From: CAYLLN01 sp036496265
Lineage (GTDB): Bacteria > Planctomycetota > Planctomycetia > Pirellulales > Pirellulaceae
Direction: 5' to 3'
Length of the DNA: 24,890 nucleotides
Assembly (NCBI GenBank): GCA_036496265.1
Contig: DASXLL010000394.1
Span: forward strand, 1-24,890
How positions within the stretch are numbered: the first letter of the stretch is position 1; every line of letters begins with the position of its first letter. Below the pieces are notes generated by a model. It was not told the origin of the DNA and did not search any database. It saw only the letters and a list, made by a program, of their open reading frames with translations. Of the stretch, positions 6,239 to 14,322 are shown piece by piece. The position numbers and the translations under genes are program-made.

Positions 6239-6604
6239 CTACCGCGCCGTCGAAGCCGTCGCGGCCTGCGGCGGATTCGTCGTCCGCTGCCCAGAAGCGT
6301 TACGCACGGCCACCCAGATCAGCGCCATAACCACCACCATCGCGGTTGCCGCCACGAAAAGGCCGGGCGACAAACTCTTCCTCTCCGGCGCCACTTCCGC
6401 CGACGTGAGCACAAACAGCCGCTCCACCGCCCGGTGGTATTCGGGATCATCCGACAACCTGGAAATCTCATCGTAGGAACACTTCGTCATGAAGCCGCGA
6501 TAGACCAACTCACCGCGGCTTGCATCATAACGCAGCCGCTCCTGCACCCGGTCGGAAAACGAAACCGTCGCCGGCAGATGCGACAACTTAACCGTGTAAT
6601 CCAC
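6239..6604 (-). CDS. small single-pass membrane protein, planctomycete type, unknown function
   Basis: This is a 121-residue protein with an N-terminal cytosolic-looking part (DYTVKLSHLPATVSFSDRVQERLRYDASRGELVYRG) and one transmembrane helix at residues 81-100 (GLFVAATAMVVVMALIWVAV). A short polar tail rich in Thr, Ala and Gln follows. The GTG at 6602-6604 is chosen as start because AGGAGG precedes it by 6 bases. An ATG at 6661 would add 19 residues that read through the ribosome site. The segment EISRLSDDPEYHRAVERLFVLTS is probably a helix. The order is soluble domain, then C-terminal anchor, without a signal peptide, so the protein is likely tail-anchored in the cytoplasmic membrane with the bulk inside. 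The family is not recognised. Confidence 0.7.
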   Translation of the reverse strand: MDYTVKLSHLPATVSFSDRVQERLRYDASRGELVYRGFMTKCSYDEISRLSDDPEYHRAVERLFVLTSAEVAPERKSLSPGLFVAATAMVVVMALIWVAVRNASGQRTTNPPQAATASTAR

Positions 6605-7028
6605 GTCGCCCCTCCTGTAACCAAGAAGGTAAAAAACGACATCCAGTCGAAGAACAACCACTAAAAAATCGCCTGCTGCCTATTACCGTATCAACCTTCC
6701 CTTTCGACGCAAGATTTTCCCAACCGCTGTTATCTGTTTTTAATCCACAACCTGCCCTCGCCAACTTTTCCGTAAGCTAACCGGCGATTGGCTTCGCACG
6801 CGTGAGTCACAGCCCGCGTGAACCTCAGCCTCCGGGCCTTCCAGGCCGCACAACCGCGCCAACCGCACCCTCCTTCGCCGTCAAAATCCCCGTTTAACCG
6901 CACTCTTTCGCACAGCCCTACATTTTGCCTAAGCGGTCGAAATTTCCTGGCCGGCAGGTCGATGAAACCTTTCGTCGCCGTCAGAGTCTCGCCAGGTATC
7001 CCTCCCCGAACCATCGCAGGTCCCGAAC
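6605..7028. other. 424-bp stretch without a convincing gene
   Basis: This lies between divergent genes and should hold both promoters. No clear -35/-10 pair is visible. The sequence ATTTTGCCTAAGCGGTCG at 6922-6939 resembles a stretch just ahead of the PilZ-like gene at 21498-21517. A 94-codon minus-strand frame here has no protein-like features. Confidence 0.4.
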
Positions 7029-7421
7029 ATGGCCAAGAATCAGCAGGCGGAAATCGAGATCAGTCGTCGCACCAAGAAAGAACGCCGCGGCGAAGAACGG
7101 CGGAAGCAAGACGTTCCTGTCGCCACGGAACGTCGCCAGCTCGAGCGCCGCACGAAGGTTCAGCGCCGCCGCCAGATTGATCCCACGACCTGCGAGCGCG
7201 AATACAACGACGAAGAAATCCAATTCATGCAGGCCCTCGAAGCTTACAAACGGGCCAACGGCCGCATGTTCCCTACCTGCAGCGAAATTCTGGAGGTCGT
7301 CCGCGGCCTCGGCTACGTCCTCGTAAGCCCCAACTCACAAAATACAATGCCTGGCGCCGAACCAACAATCCTGCCGCCACCGAATCAAGCCACGGATCAA
7401 CCGCAAATCCCGGCCCTCTAA
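7029..7421 (+). CDS. small arginine-rich conserved protein, unknown function
   Basis: The 130-residue protein has three parts. Residues 1-50 are extremely rich in Arg, Lys and Glu, with repeated RR pairs (KKERRGEERRKQ, ERRQLERRTKVQRRRQ), probably a charged helix or an RNA/DNA-binding tail. Residues 50-100 form the conserved core IDPTTCEREYNDEEIQFMQALEAYKRANGRMFPTCSEILEVVRGLGY. The last 30 residues are Pro/Gln-rich and disordered. The core resembles a planctomycete-specific small family in which the helix-turn-helix-like phrase FPTCSEILEVVRGLGY is strongly kept; a nucleic-acid-binding role is possible but only inferred. A strong hairpin terminator follows 41 bases after the stop. No Shine-Dalgarno precedes the ATG, only a weak AGG (CGCAGGTCC). 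Confidence 0.72.
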   Translation: MAKNQQAEIEISRRTKKERRGEERRKQDVPVATERRQLERRTKVQRRRQIDPTTCEREYNDEEIQFMQALEAYKRANGRMFPTCSEILEVVRGLGYVLVSPNSQNTMPGAEPTILPPPNQATDQPQIPAL

Positions 7422-7462
7422 GAAGCATACACGGCTTCCTCGACCCACAGCGGCGACCAACT

Positions 7463-7498
7463 GCGGCGAGACGGCTTTCGCACAAAGCCTCTCGCCGC
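7463..7498 (+). terminator. hairpin terminator between convergent genes
   Basis: The stem GCGGCGAG (7463-7470) pairs with CTCGCCGC (7491-7498), and after a 2/1 internal loop GGCTTT (7473-7478) pairs with AAAGCC (7484-7489), with a 5-base loop. The total is 14 base pairs. It is followed by a moderately T-rich stretch (TCGTCGTTTCTT) on the plus strand. It probably serves the upstream plus-strand gene and perhaps the convergent NRDE gene too. Confidence 0.6.
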
Positions 7499-7577
7499 TC
7501 GTCGTTTCTTGAGACGCTTTCGGAGCAACAAAGGACCTAATTGGCCATTCGTGCTTCGTCATTCCCGCACAGCGGAC

Positions 7578-8351
7578 TCAGGCCTTCGCCTTCGTCCGCG
7601 ACTCCCGCAACCCGCGACTCAGAATATCGCGCAAGAGCGGCGAATAATCCTCATACCGCGCCGTCTCGGGCGAGCCATTGGCATATTGAAAGATCGCATC
7701 CCGCGGCTTTTTGCCCAAGGCGATCAACGTCGAGCTGACCGTCCCGCGCTCCTTGCCATGAACGACCATCCCTGGGCGATCCGGAGCGGCCGGCGGCCGC
7801 GCAAACGCCTTGCTCGACACAGCGAGAAACTTAACCGCCGAATCCAGCATCTGCAGCGTCAACAGCCGCCGAGCCAACTTCTGCCGTTCGTCGCGCATGT
7901 CGTTCAGATCGTAGCCGCTAATGATGTTCAGTCCCTCGTCGAGCTCCACGACGTTCGGATCGTCGCCACCGTGTACTGCCCAGCCCGACTCGTAATCGGC
8001 AATGATGAAATTGACGCCGTCGTACTTGTTTGCCGTTAGCTCCTCCATCGCCATATCGACCGCATGCCGAGCCGAATTGGCCCGCAACAGATCGCGACAG
8101 AGCAGCCCGCGCGACTTCGGCGCACTCGGCACCGACAGCCGCGGCCGATTCGCCGCCCCGACGAACAAGCCCGACTGATTCACGCCCAGCCACGTTCCGC
8201 CCGCCTTCGTATCGACACCGGAAAGCACGCGCGGCTTGCCGGGCTGAATCGAGGGCACGAGCGCGGCCCGTTCGTAATCTTCTTCCCGATTCGCAGCCAC
8301 CAAAATTGGCGCTTCGGGAACACTCTTATATTGCACAGCCAAAAGGCACAT
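7578..8351 (-). CDS. NRDE family protein (TANGO2-like)
   Basis: The 257-residue protein starts MCLLAVQYKSVPEAPILVAANREED. It has the family's cysteine at position 2 and the name-giving NRDE motif as NREE at 21-24. Other family blocks are LSGVDTKAGGTWLGVNQSGLFVGAANR, where GTWLG is characteristic, and GVNFIIADYESGWAVH. The family (TANGO2/NRDE, distantly like Ntn hydrolases through the Cys2 start) is widespread. The eukaryotic member is linked to lipid and haem handling, but the bacterial role is not settled. Length matches the family. The ATG at 8351 lacks a clear Shine-Dalgarno, but nothing upstream adds conserved sequence. It is transcribed alone, convergent with the Arg-rich protein gene. 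Confidence 0.9.
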   Translation of the reverse strand: MCLLAVQYKSVPEAPILVAANREEDYERAALVPSIQPGKPRVLSGVDTKAGGTWLGVNQSGLFVGAANRPRLSVPSAPKSRGLLCRDLLRANSARHAVDMAMEELTANKYDGVNFIIADYESGWAVHGGDDPNVVELDEGLNIISGYDLNDMRDERQKLARRLLTLQMLDSAVKFLAVSSKAFARPPAAPDRPGMVVHGKERGTVSSTLIALGKKPRDAIFQYANGSPETARYEDYSPLLRDILSRGLRESRTKAKA

Positions 8352-8666
8352 AAATCACTCTTCCTTCAAGGGTCGAACACCTCGGGGGCTCAAACCACCC
8401 AAGCCAAAACCCGCGAGGGTCAAATCAATGTATCGCCTGGAAAACGACCAGCACACCCTCAAATGGGGGGTTACGTCAAAATTTTGAATTGGGCCATTTT
8501 CGGTTGATAAATCGTGGTGCCACAATGGTTTCCGGCGTGCCCTTATCTTGTTACGCGGGCGAATGCGCCGCGGTTCCCCCAATTTCGCAAGCCCGCTGGC
8601 CACCGCACCGCGATTTGAGAAACTGACTCTCCCACCTTCAAAAAAGTTCGCCTCTCAACGTCAATT
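8352..8666. other. 315-bp divergent intergenic region
   Basis: This separates the divergent NRDE and Gfo/Idh genes. It holds no gene-like frame. An AT-rich patch around 8475-8515 (CAAAATTTTGAATTGGGCC and downstream TTGATAAATC) is the likeliest promoter zone for the plus-strand operon, but I cannot fix -35/-10 boxes. Confidence 0.35.
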
Positions 8667-9788
8667 ATGCCTGCTCATTCATCCGCCAATCCCGTTCGCA
8701 TCGCCATCATCGGCGCCGGCGCCGTCAGCGATTACCACCACGTCCCCGCCATCCGTCTCGATTCGCGCGCCAAGCTCGGTGGTGTTTGCGACGCGAGCAA
8801 GGACCTCGTCGAAAAGCGCCGCACCGAGTGGTCGTGCGACAACATCACGATGGATTACGAAAAGATATGTGCCGATCCGAAAATCGACGCCGTGATCATC
8901 GCGACGCCCAACTTCACGCACCGCCCGATCACGCTCGCGGCCGCGAAGCACGGCAAGCACGTCATGTGCGAGAAGCCGCTCGGCCTCGACGCCAAAGAAG
9001 TCCGCGACATGTATCACGCGTGCCGCGACGCCAAGGTCGTGAACATGACCGCCTTCACTTATCGCTTCGCGCCCTCGATGCGCTACATGCGGCATCTGGC
9101 CACCAGCGGCGCGCTCGGCGAGCTCCGTCATTTTCGCAGCCAGCGCTTTCTCGACTGGCCCGAAACCAGTTGGGGCTGGCGGCAATATAAGGATAAAGCC
9201 GGCGCGGGTGACCTCTTCGACATGACGATCCACCGCATCGACTTCGCGATGGACCTAATGGGCCCGATCAAAAGCGTCTGCGGTGCGACCGCTCGCTTCG
9301 CCCCGCGCACGAAAACAGTGGATGGCAAGGACTGCCCGCCAAGCGAGGTCGATGATTGGTCGAGCCTCATCGGCGAGTTCGACAGCGGCGCGACGGGCGT
9401 CTGGGAAGGCACCACGCTCGCCAAAGGTTACGGCTTTGATGGCTTCGGCCACGAGTGGGCCGAAATCAACGGCTCCGAAGGCACCGCCGTCTATCGCCTG
9501 CACATGCCGAATCAAATTATGGTCGGCAAAACCGGCCAGGACCTGGCCCCCGTCGATGTGCCCCCCGAATTCCTGAAACCCAAAGACAGCCCCCGCAATC
9601 CCAAGGAAGGCAAACCGGCCACCGTCTTCCGCTACGATCTTGTCTGGGAGTTCGTCAGCGCCATTTGCGACCAGCGCGACGCTGTTCCCAGCTTTTACGA
9701 CGGCCTCATGTCCCAAGTCGTCGCCGACAGCGTTTTGAAGTCGCACGCCGAGCGACGGTGGATCGATATTCCGCAGGAGCCGAAGTAA
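8667..9788 (+). CDS. Gfo/Idh/MocA family NAD(P)-dependent oxidoreductase
   Basis: The 373-residue protein has an N-terminal Rossmann domain with RIAIIGAGAVSDYHH (nucleotide loop GAGAVS, 16-21), VIIATPNFTH (77-85) and HVMCEKPL (98-105; the lysine of EKP is catalytic in the family). The C-terminal alpha/beta domain contains GDLFDMTIHRIDFAMDLMG (181-199), whose H189 occupies the conserved histidine position of the active site. Length is typical. Family members oxidise or reduce sugars, inositols and related polyols; the exact substrate cannot be read. No signal peptide is present, so it is cytoplasmic, unlike many Tat-exported planctomycete relatives. The stop overlaps the next start by one base (TAATG), so it is co-translated with the NHL gene. 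Confidence 0.92.
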   Translation: MPAHSSANPVRIAIIGAGAVSDYHHVPAIRLDSRAKLGGVCDASKDLVEKRRTEWSCDNITMDYEKICADPKIDAVIIATPNFTHRPITLAAAKHGKHVMCEKPLGLDAKEVRDMYHACRDAKVVNMTAFTYRFAPSMRYMRHLATSGALGELRHFRSQRFLDWPETSWGWRQYKDKAGAGDLFDMTIHRIDFAMDLMGPIKSVCGATARFAPRTKTVDGKDCPPSEVDDWSSLIGEFDSGATGVWEGTTLAKGYGFDGFGHEWAEINGSEGTAVYRLHMPNQIMVGKTGQDLAPVDVPPEFLKPKDSPRNPKEGKPATVFRYDLVWEFVSAICDQRDAVPSFYDGLMSQVVADSVLKSHAERRWIDIPQEPK

Positions 9789-10651
9789 TGACTGCCGCTA
9801 CGCTCGTCGTTGTCGCTGCCGCGCTTGCCGCCGATCCTTACACCTCGATCGGCTTCCTCAAATTCCCCGCCGAAGTCGAAGTCGGCGCGATGTCGGCCGT
9901 GGCGATCGACCCTCAAGACTGCATCTACGTCCTCCACCGTGGAGAGCCGCCACTCGTTGCCTTCGACGCCGACGGAAAATATGTCCGCGGATGGGGCACC
10001 GGTCTCTTCAAAGTCCCTCATGGCCTCCGACTCGACCGCGAAGGCAATATCTGGACCACCGACAATGGCAACCATGTTCTCCGCAAATTCAATAGCGAAG
10101 GCCGCCTCCTCGCCACGCTCGGCACCGAAGGCAAACCCGCCGCCGGCAAGGACGGCTTTCGCGCTCCCGACGATCTCGTTTTCGATTCGCAAGGCAATAT
10201 GTACGTGGCCGATAGCGGCAATGGCCGGATCGCCAAATTCTCGCCCGACGGCGCGTTTCTGCTCGAATGGGGCAAAAAAGGAAAAGAAACCGGCCAATTC
10301 GCCACCGCTCATGACCTGGCTATCGACAAACAAGACCGCATCTTCGTGGGCGACCGCGGGAATAAACGGATCCAGGTTTTCGATGCCGCCGGCAAACACC
10401 TCGCCACCTGGGACGGCTTCGGCAACCCCTTCGGCCTGCTCGTGGTCGGCAACGAGTTGCTGGCCAGCGAAGGCGACATTCACAAGGTTTTTCACCTCGA
10501 TCTGAACAGCGGCAAAATCACGGCGAGCTGGGGCAATCCTGAAATGCTCCTCCTGCCGCACTTTATGGCAGTCAATTCCAAAGGGACGCTGTATATTTGC
10601 GAAGTGAATGGCAAACGCGTTCAAATGTTTGCCCGCACGGGAACGAAATGA
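9788..10651 (+). CDS. secreted NHL-repeat beta-propeller protein
   Basis: The 287-residue protein has a short hydrophobic N-terminus (MTAATLVVVAAALAADPY, probably a signal peptide with cleavage near residue 15) and six or so NHL-type blades. Examples are VPHGLRLDREGNIWTTDNGNHVLRKFNSEGRLLATLG, APDDLVFDSQGNMYVADSGNGRIAKFSPDGAFLLEWG and TAHDLAIDKQDRIFVGDRGNKRIQVFDAAGKHLATW. Each blade has the D.-GN-.V.D.-N-RI-F pattern. The fold is a six-bladed propeller, usually a binding scaffold or, in some relatives, an enzyme; no catalytic metal set is obvious. The start at 9788 overlaps the stop of the dehydrogenase gene, and a longer upstream frame is only the shadow of that gene. KAS III follows after 15 bases. 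Confidence 0.87.
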   Translation: MTAATLVVVAAALAADPYTSIGFLKFPAEVEVGAMSAVAIDPQDCIYVLHRGEPPLVAFDADGKYVRGWGTGLFKVPHGLRLDREGNIWTTDNGNHVLRKFNSEGRLLATLGTEGKPAAGKDGFRAPDDLVFDSQGNMYVADSGNGRIAKFSPDGAFLLEWGKKGKETGQFATAHDLAIDKQDRIFVGDRGNKRIQVFDAAGKHLATWDGFGNPFGLLVVGNELLASEGDIHKVFHLDLNSGKITASWGNPEMLLLPHFMAVNSKGTLYICEVNGKRVQMFARTGTK

Positions 10652-10666
10652 CTGGCACTGTCGAGC

Positions 10667-11692
10667 ATGGATCGTAAACAGCGGATTGCCCGACTGACCG
10701 GCGTCGAGATCATCGCTTGCGGCTCCTACGCTCCGCCCGCCGTCGTCACGAACGCTGACCTCGCCGCTCACGGCTACGACGCCGACTGGATCGTCCAGCG
10801 AACAGGCATTCTGGAGCGCCGCAAAGCCGCTGATGATGTCGCCGCCAGCGATTTGGCTTTCGAAGCCGCTCAGTGCTGCCTGAAATCAGCCGCCGCGAGC
10901 CAAGGTCGCAGCTATGACGAGGTGCTCGGCGATGTGGATCTGATCGTGCTCGCCACGATGACGCCCGACAGCCCGATTCCTTCCACCGCGTGCCAGTTGC
11001 AGCGGCGATTGGGCTGCGATGCGGCGGCGATGGATGTCGGCGCGGCCTGCGCCGGCTTCATGTTTGCCCTGGCCACAGGCATGCAATTCGTCAAAACGGG
11101 CAATGCCAATAGCGTCCTTGTCGTTGGCACGGAAGTGATGACACGCACGATTGATCCAGCAGATCGCAAGACGTTTCCGCTGTTTGGCGACGGGGCTGGG
11201 GCGGTGCTGCTAGGAACCGGCAATGACGAACAGGGATTTCTCGCCTACCAAATCGGCGCAGACGGTCGCGGCACGGATCTGCTGTGCATTCCCGGCGGCG
11301 GGTCCCGCGAACCGCTCACGACTGCCGCAATCGAAGCAGGCCGCCAATTCATCAAAATGGACGGCCGCGCCGTCTTCAAATGGGCCGTGAACATGCTGGC
11401 CGACTCGGTCCGCGCCGTAGTCGCTCATGCCGGCTTATCCATGAACGACCTCGCGCTCGTCATCCTCCATCAGGCCAACCGGCGCATCTTGAGCGCCGCC
11501 GCCGACAACCTCGACATTCCTGCCGATCGCCTCTTCATCAACCTCGACCGCTACGGCAATACCTCCGCCGCCAGCATCCCGCTCGCTCTCGACGAAGCTC
11601 TCGCCGCCGGGCGCATTCGCCGCGGTGACGCCATTCTGCTCTCTGGATTCGGCGCCGGCCTCACCTGGGGCACGGCTGTTTTGCGGTGGTAA
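10667..11692 (+). CDS. fabH: 3-oxoacyl-ACP synthase III (KAS III, FabH-type)
   Basis: The 341-residue thiolase-fold protein carries the full KAS III active site: Cys128 in DVGAACAGFMFAL, His268 in VILHQANRRI and Asn298 in YGNTSAASIP. The glycine-rich GFGAGLTWGTAVLRW ends the protein, as in FabH. WIVQRTGILERR (41-52) is the usual N-terminal signature. The enzyme would condense an acyl-CoA starter with malonyl-ACP to begin fatty acid or related chain synthesis. It is not inside a recognisable fab cluster (no plsX, fabD or acpP nearby) and follows a dehydrogenase and an NHL gene, so it may be a second, specialised KAS III instead of the housekeeping FabH. Start ATG 10667 lies 15 bases after the NHL stop, without an evident Shine-Dalgarno. 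Confidence 0.88.
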   Translation: MDRKQRIARLTGVEIIACGSYAPPAVVTNADLAAHGYDADWIVQRTGILERRKAADDVAASDLAFEAAQCCLKSAAASQGRSYDEVLGDVDLIVLATMTPDSPIPSTACQLQRRLGCDAAAMDVGAACAGFMFALATGMQFVKTGNANSVLVVGTEVMTRTIDPADRKTFPLFGDGAGAVLLGTGNDEQGFLAYQIGADGRGTDLLCIPGGGSREPLTTAAIEAGRQFIKMDGRAVFKWAVNMLADSVRAVVAHAGLSMNDLALVILHQANRRILSAAADNLDIPADRLFINLDRYGNTSAASIPLALDEALAAGRIRRGDAILLSGFGAGLTWGTAVLRW

Positions 11693-11708
11693 AGGCACGC
11701 GCCGCGAA

Positions 11709-12773
11709 TCACTTCTTGCCAACGGCCCCTTCGGTGCCAGAGATCTTGACCATCGTCAATTTTTTAGCGGCGGAGTCGATCTCAAACTTAAAATGTTCGA
11801 GGAAGCTCATGCCCAGGAGCGGTTCGGCGGCGTAGGCTTCGTCGCCGAGGACGGCGCATTCGATATTATCGACTTGAAACTTGCCGACGCGAACGGATGG
11901 GAGCTTCATCAGCCGGCCGTTGATTTCACGGCCGTCGGCGAGCAGGAGGACGATTTTGGGATCCTTGTCGCTGGGTTTGAGCCCGAATTTGGCGGCGACG
12001 CTGGGCGGCAGGCTGATCAAGCTCGCACCCGAGTCGAGCACCATCTCCTGCGGATAGCGGCCGTTAACGACGACGTTGACGCGGAGCGTTTTGCCGCCGT
12101 CGTCCCGGAGGTCGATCGAATCGGACAGCACCGTGTCCTCGATCTGCTTCAGTCGCCGCATGTTGGCTTGAAATCCGGGAGTCGCCGCGAGCATAAACTG
12201 CTTTCCGGCGGCTTTGTTGTAGCGGGCGAGGGCCCCTTTGGCGTCCGCGTCGGCGGCTTTCTTAGCGTAGTCTTCTTCGATCTCGCCCGCCAGTTGACGG
12301 GCCGAGAGGGCCAGGCCGATGTAGGCCTCGCGGGCTTCGGTGGATTTGACCCGGCTGTTCTTTGTCTCCGCATCGAGCAGCCGCTTGTGCTCCCGGGCCA
12401 GGTCCAATTGTCCTTCGAGAACTTTGATCGCGCTGACGAGCTTGTTGTTGAGCGTGATGTCGTTTGGATTGATGTTGGCCAACTGGGCGCTGAATTGCAC
12501 ATGCTGCAGGCGGAGCTGGACCAGCCCGCGCTCGAACGCATCCATGTTGTTCTCGGTCGCCTTGAGCTCCTTCTCCGATTGCAGCACATTCCGCTTGAGG
12601 CCCGGCGCTTTGTTCAGCTCCTTGGTCAGCTCAGCTTCCTTGACCAGGACGACGCCTGTGGATGAAGCACGAATTCCAAGTCCTTCGAGCGCTGAACGGG
12701 CGTCAGAAAGTTCGTCGGCGAGCACCAGGGGAGCCGCGACAAAGCCAACGATCAGCAAAAACACATAACGCAT
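11709..12773 (-). CDS. secreted retropepsin-like aspartic protease with coiled-coil region
   Basis: The 354-residue protein has a signal peptide (RYVFLLIVGFVAAPLVLADE, residues 2-21), then a long helical, charged region (about 45-210: EKELKATENNMDAFERGLVQ, GQLDLAREHKRLLDAETKN) likely to form coiled coils. A C-terminal clan AA aspartic protease domain follows from about 228. Its active-site motif is VLDSGASLISLP (D247-S-G), preceded by RVNVVVNGRY and followed by ADGREINGRLMKLPSVRVGKFQVDNIECAVL and LLGMSFLEHFKFEID. Retropepsin-type domains act as dimers, so the coiled coil may bring two chains together. It probably acts in the periplasm or envelope; the target is unknown. The gene ends 16 bases from the stop of fabH. 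A GAGG about 9 bases upstream may act as ribosome site. Confidence 0.85.
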   Translation of the reverse strand: MRYVFLLIVGFVAAPLVLADELSDARSALEGLGIRASSTGVVLVKEAELTKELNKAPGLKRNVLQSEKELKATENNMDAFERGLVQLRLQHVQFSAQLANINPNDITLNNKLVSAIKVLEGQLDLAREHKRLLDAETKNSRVKSTEAREAYIGLALSARQLAGEIEEDYAKKAADADAKGALARYNKAAGKQFMLAATPGFQANMRRLKQIEDTVLSDSIDLRDDGGKTLRVNVVVNGRYPQEMVLDSGASLISLPPSVAAKFGLKPSDKDPKIVLLLADGREINGRLMKLPSVRVGKFQVDNIECAVLGDEAYAAEPLLGMSFLEHFKFEIDSAAKKLTMVKISGTEGAVGKK

Positions 12774-12872
12774 GAGAATGCCTCTACGGCGAATGTAGCT
12801 GTTTCATAAGCTGGCGTCTATTTCCGCTCAAGATCGAAAGTGGGCGAGGGGCGACCATTCATCCCGAGCGAC

Positions 12873-13298
12873 CTACTTCGTCACCACATCCAGCGTGATT
12901 TCCTGGGGTCCCATCTTGGGCGTAATATCAATCTTGAACCCGCTGCCTTGTGGCGATTGATACTTCTTGGGAACAAAACTCTTCCCAGGATTCCCCGACA
13001 TATTCGGCGGCGCATCCCAACTCTCGATCGAAATCAAATACTTGGCCGGCATCAATCCGTCGCCCGGCTCGAACGTCGTAGCTTTGAAGTAGCCCTCTTG
13101 GTCGTAGTCCCCTTTGGCCGGCCGGCTGGGAAACCCTTCGGCGGGCTCGATTGGCAGGAAATAGACTTTTCCAGCCGCGGGCGGACTCTGTCCGTCGAAT
13201 GTCACGCGACCGGAAACGCGTATGGTCTTTGGCAAGTTGCTGCCGCAGCCGGCCAATAGCGCCGCGGCGATGACAATCGTGATAAAGCGCGGCTTCAT
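12873..13298 (-). CDS. lipoprotein with carboxypeptidase-regulatory-like (beta-sandwich) domain
   Basis: The 141-residue protein begins MKPRFITIVIAAALLAGCGSN, a lipoprotein signal with lipobox LAGC (Cys18 from this start). The mature part starts PKTIRVSGRVTFDGQSPPAAGKVYFLPIEP, the typical opening of the small transthyretin-like domain encoded next to DUF1559 genes in planctomycetes, and continues with GYFKATTFEPGDGLMPAKYLISIESWD. The protein is anchored in a membrane and its function is unknown. A GTG two codons upstream is an alternative start. It lies 46 bases downstream of the DUF1559 gene on the same strand, which is the common arrangement and suggests one transcript. Confidence 0.82.
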   Translation of the reverse strand: MKPRFITIVIAAALLAGCGSNLPKTIRVSGRVTFDGQSPPAAGKVYFLPIEPAEGFPSRPAKGDYDQEGYFKATTFEPGDGLMPAKYLISIESWDAPPNMSGNPGKSFVPKKYQSPQGSGFKIDITPKMGPQEITLDVVTK

Positions 13299-13344
13299 CG
13301 GCACAGAATCTCAACCCCGCAGTGAAGTTCGGAAACCGCCAAAA

Positions 13345-14322
13345 TCAATCCAGCGATCCTTGTTCGCCGCCGTCGCGAGTTCCCAGGTTGCAATACAGTC
13401 GAAAGTCAATCGTTCGCGAAACAAACCGCACGGTTCCGTCGGCCATCGCGAAATTCGCGCCGTTGGGATGAAAGCTCTTGTAGCCGCAGGTTCGCCACCA
13501 ATTCTGGTTCGCGTCGGGCGTTCCAAACGCGGCCGATTCCATGATGTTGATTGGAATGATTTGGCTCGACAGCGGAAAGTTGTGCAGAAAGAGGTGCATC
13601 CGCGTGCAGTGCTTGGGAATTGTCTCTCCGGCAAAAAATGTGTTCGAGGTGCCGTCGGTGATCTCGGCCAGGCGAATGGACCGGGCGCTCCGCCCGAACA
13701 GCCCGACGAAATTATCCGGTGGAAATCCATTCCCGGCTGTCTCGCCAAAGCGATTCCCCTGACAGCACCAGTTATTCGGCGTCGGCGCCGGCCCAAACGG
13801 GCAAAACACGCAGCCCGCGTCGGTTTGCGGCCCCATGTGCGTCGGCCCCATCGAAGCCGGGTACCACAACGCGTGCGACGGCGAAAAACTCTCGCCCGCC
13901 AGCCCGTCCATCACAGGCTTGTTCGCGTCTCCGTCGCTGGGACAAATGAAAACGGAAAGTTTGTTCTTTTGCGCCGCAGCCTGGTTCACCGGTGTCGCCG
14001 TGGTCAAAAACCCGTTGTGGTCCATCGAGTCGTACAGCGGCTTCAGCTCAATGAACGGAAACAGCATGATCGCCCAGTTGTCCCCCCGTGGACTGCAACA
14101 GGGCACACCCGTCCCATGCGGCAGCGTCTTGAACGTCGCCTCATAGTTCGCCGCCCCCAGCACGATCTGCTTGAGATTATTCTGGCACCGCATCCGCCGC
14201 GCCGCCTCGCGGGCCATCTGCACAGCCGGCAGGAGCAGAGCCACCAGCACTCCGATGATGGCAATCACGACCAGCAATTCGACGAGCGTAAAACCATACC
14301 GCGGGCGAGAGAGAAATCGCAT
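13345..14322 (-). CDS. DUF1559 domain-containing protein with prepilin-type N-terminus
   Basis: The 325-residue protein starts MRFLSRPRYGFTLVELLVVIAIIGVLVALLLPAVQMAREAARR, a class III-type prepilin signal with cleavage expected after G10 and a 20-residue hydrophobic helix. The body has the family phrase CQNNLKQIVLGAANYEATFKTLPHG. Near the end is the H-X9-DG motif (H285, D295-G296 in HPNGANFAMADGTVRF). DUF1559 proteins are hugely expanded in planctomycetes and are thought to be pseudopilin-like surface or secretion components. ATG 14322 is used because it puts the prepilin peptidase site at the usual distance; the frame extends 36 codons upstream without conserved sequence. A lipoprotein gene follows. 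Confidence 0.92.
   Translation of the reverse strand: MRFLSRPRYGFTLVELLVVIAIIGVLVALLLPAVQMAREAARRMRCQNNLKQIVLGAANYEATFKTLPHGTGVPCCSPRGDNWAIMLFPFIELKPLYDSMDHNGFLTTATPVNQAAAQKNKLSVFICPSDGDANKPVMDGLAGESFSPSHALWYPASMGPTHMGPQTDAGCVFCPFGPAPTPNNWCCQGNRFGETAGNGFPPDNFVGLFGRSARSIRLAEITDGTSNTFFAGETIPKHCTRMHLFLHNFPLSSQIIPINIMESAAFGTPDANQNWWRTCGYKSFHPNGANFAMADGTVRFVSRTIDFRLYCNLGTRDGGEQGSLD

Noticed and set aside
9695..10771. 358-codon minus-strand frame opposite the NHL gene
   Set aside because: It mirrors the codon positions of the NHL and dehydrogenase genes; the translation is Ala/Val/Glu-rich without motifs, while the plus-strand frame has clear NHL blades.
11625..12665. 346-codon plus-strand frame opposite the retropepsin gene
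   Set aside because: Antisense shadow of a GC-rich gene; no family resemblance and it overlaps the end of fabH.
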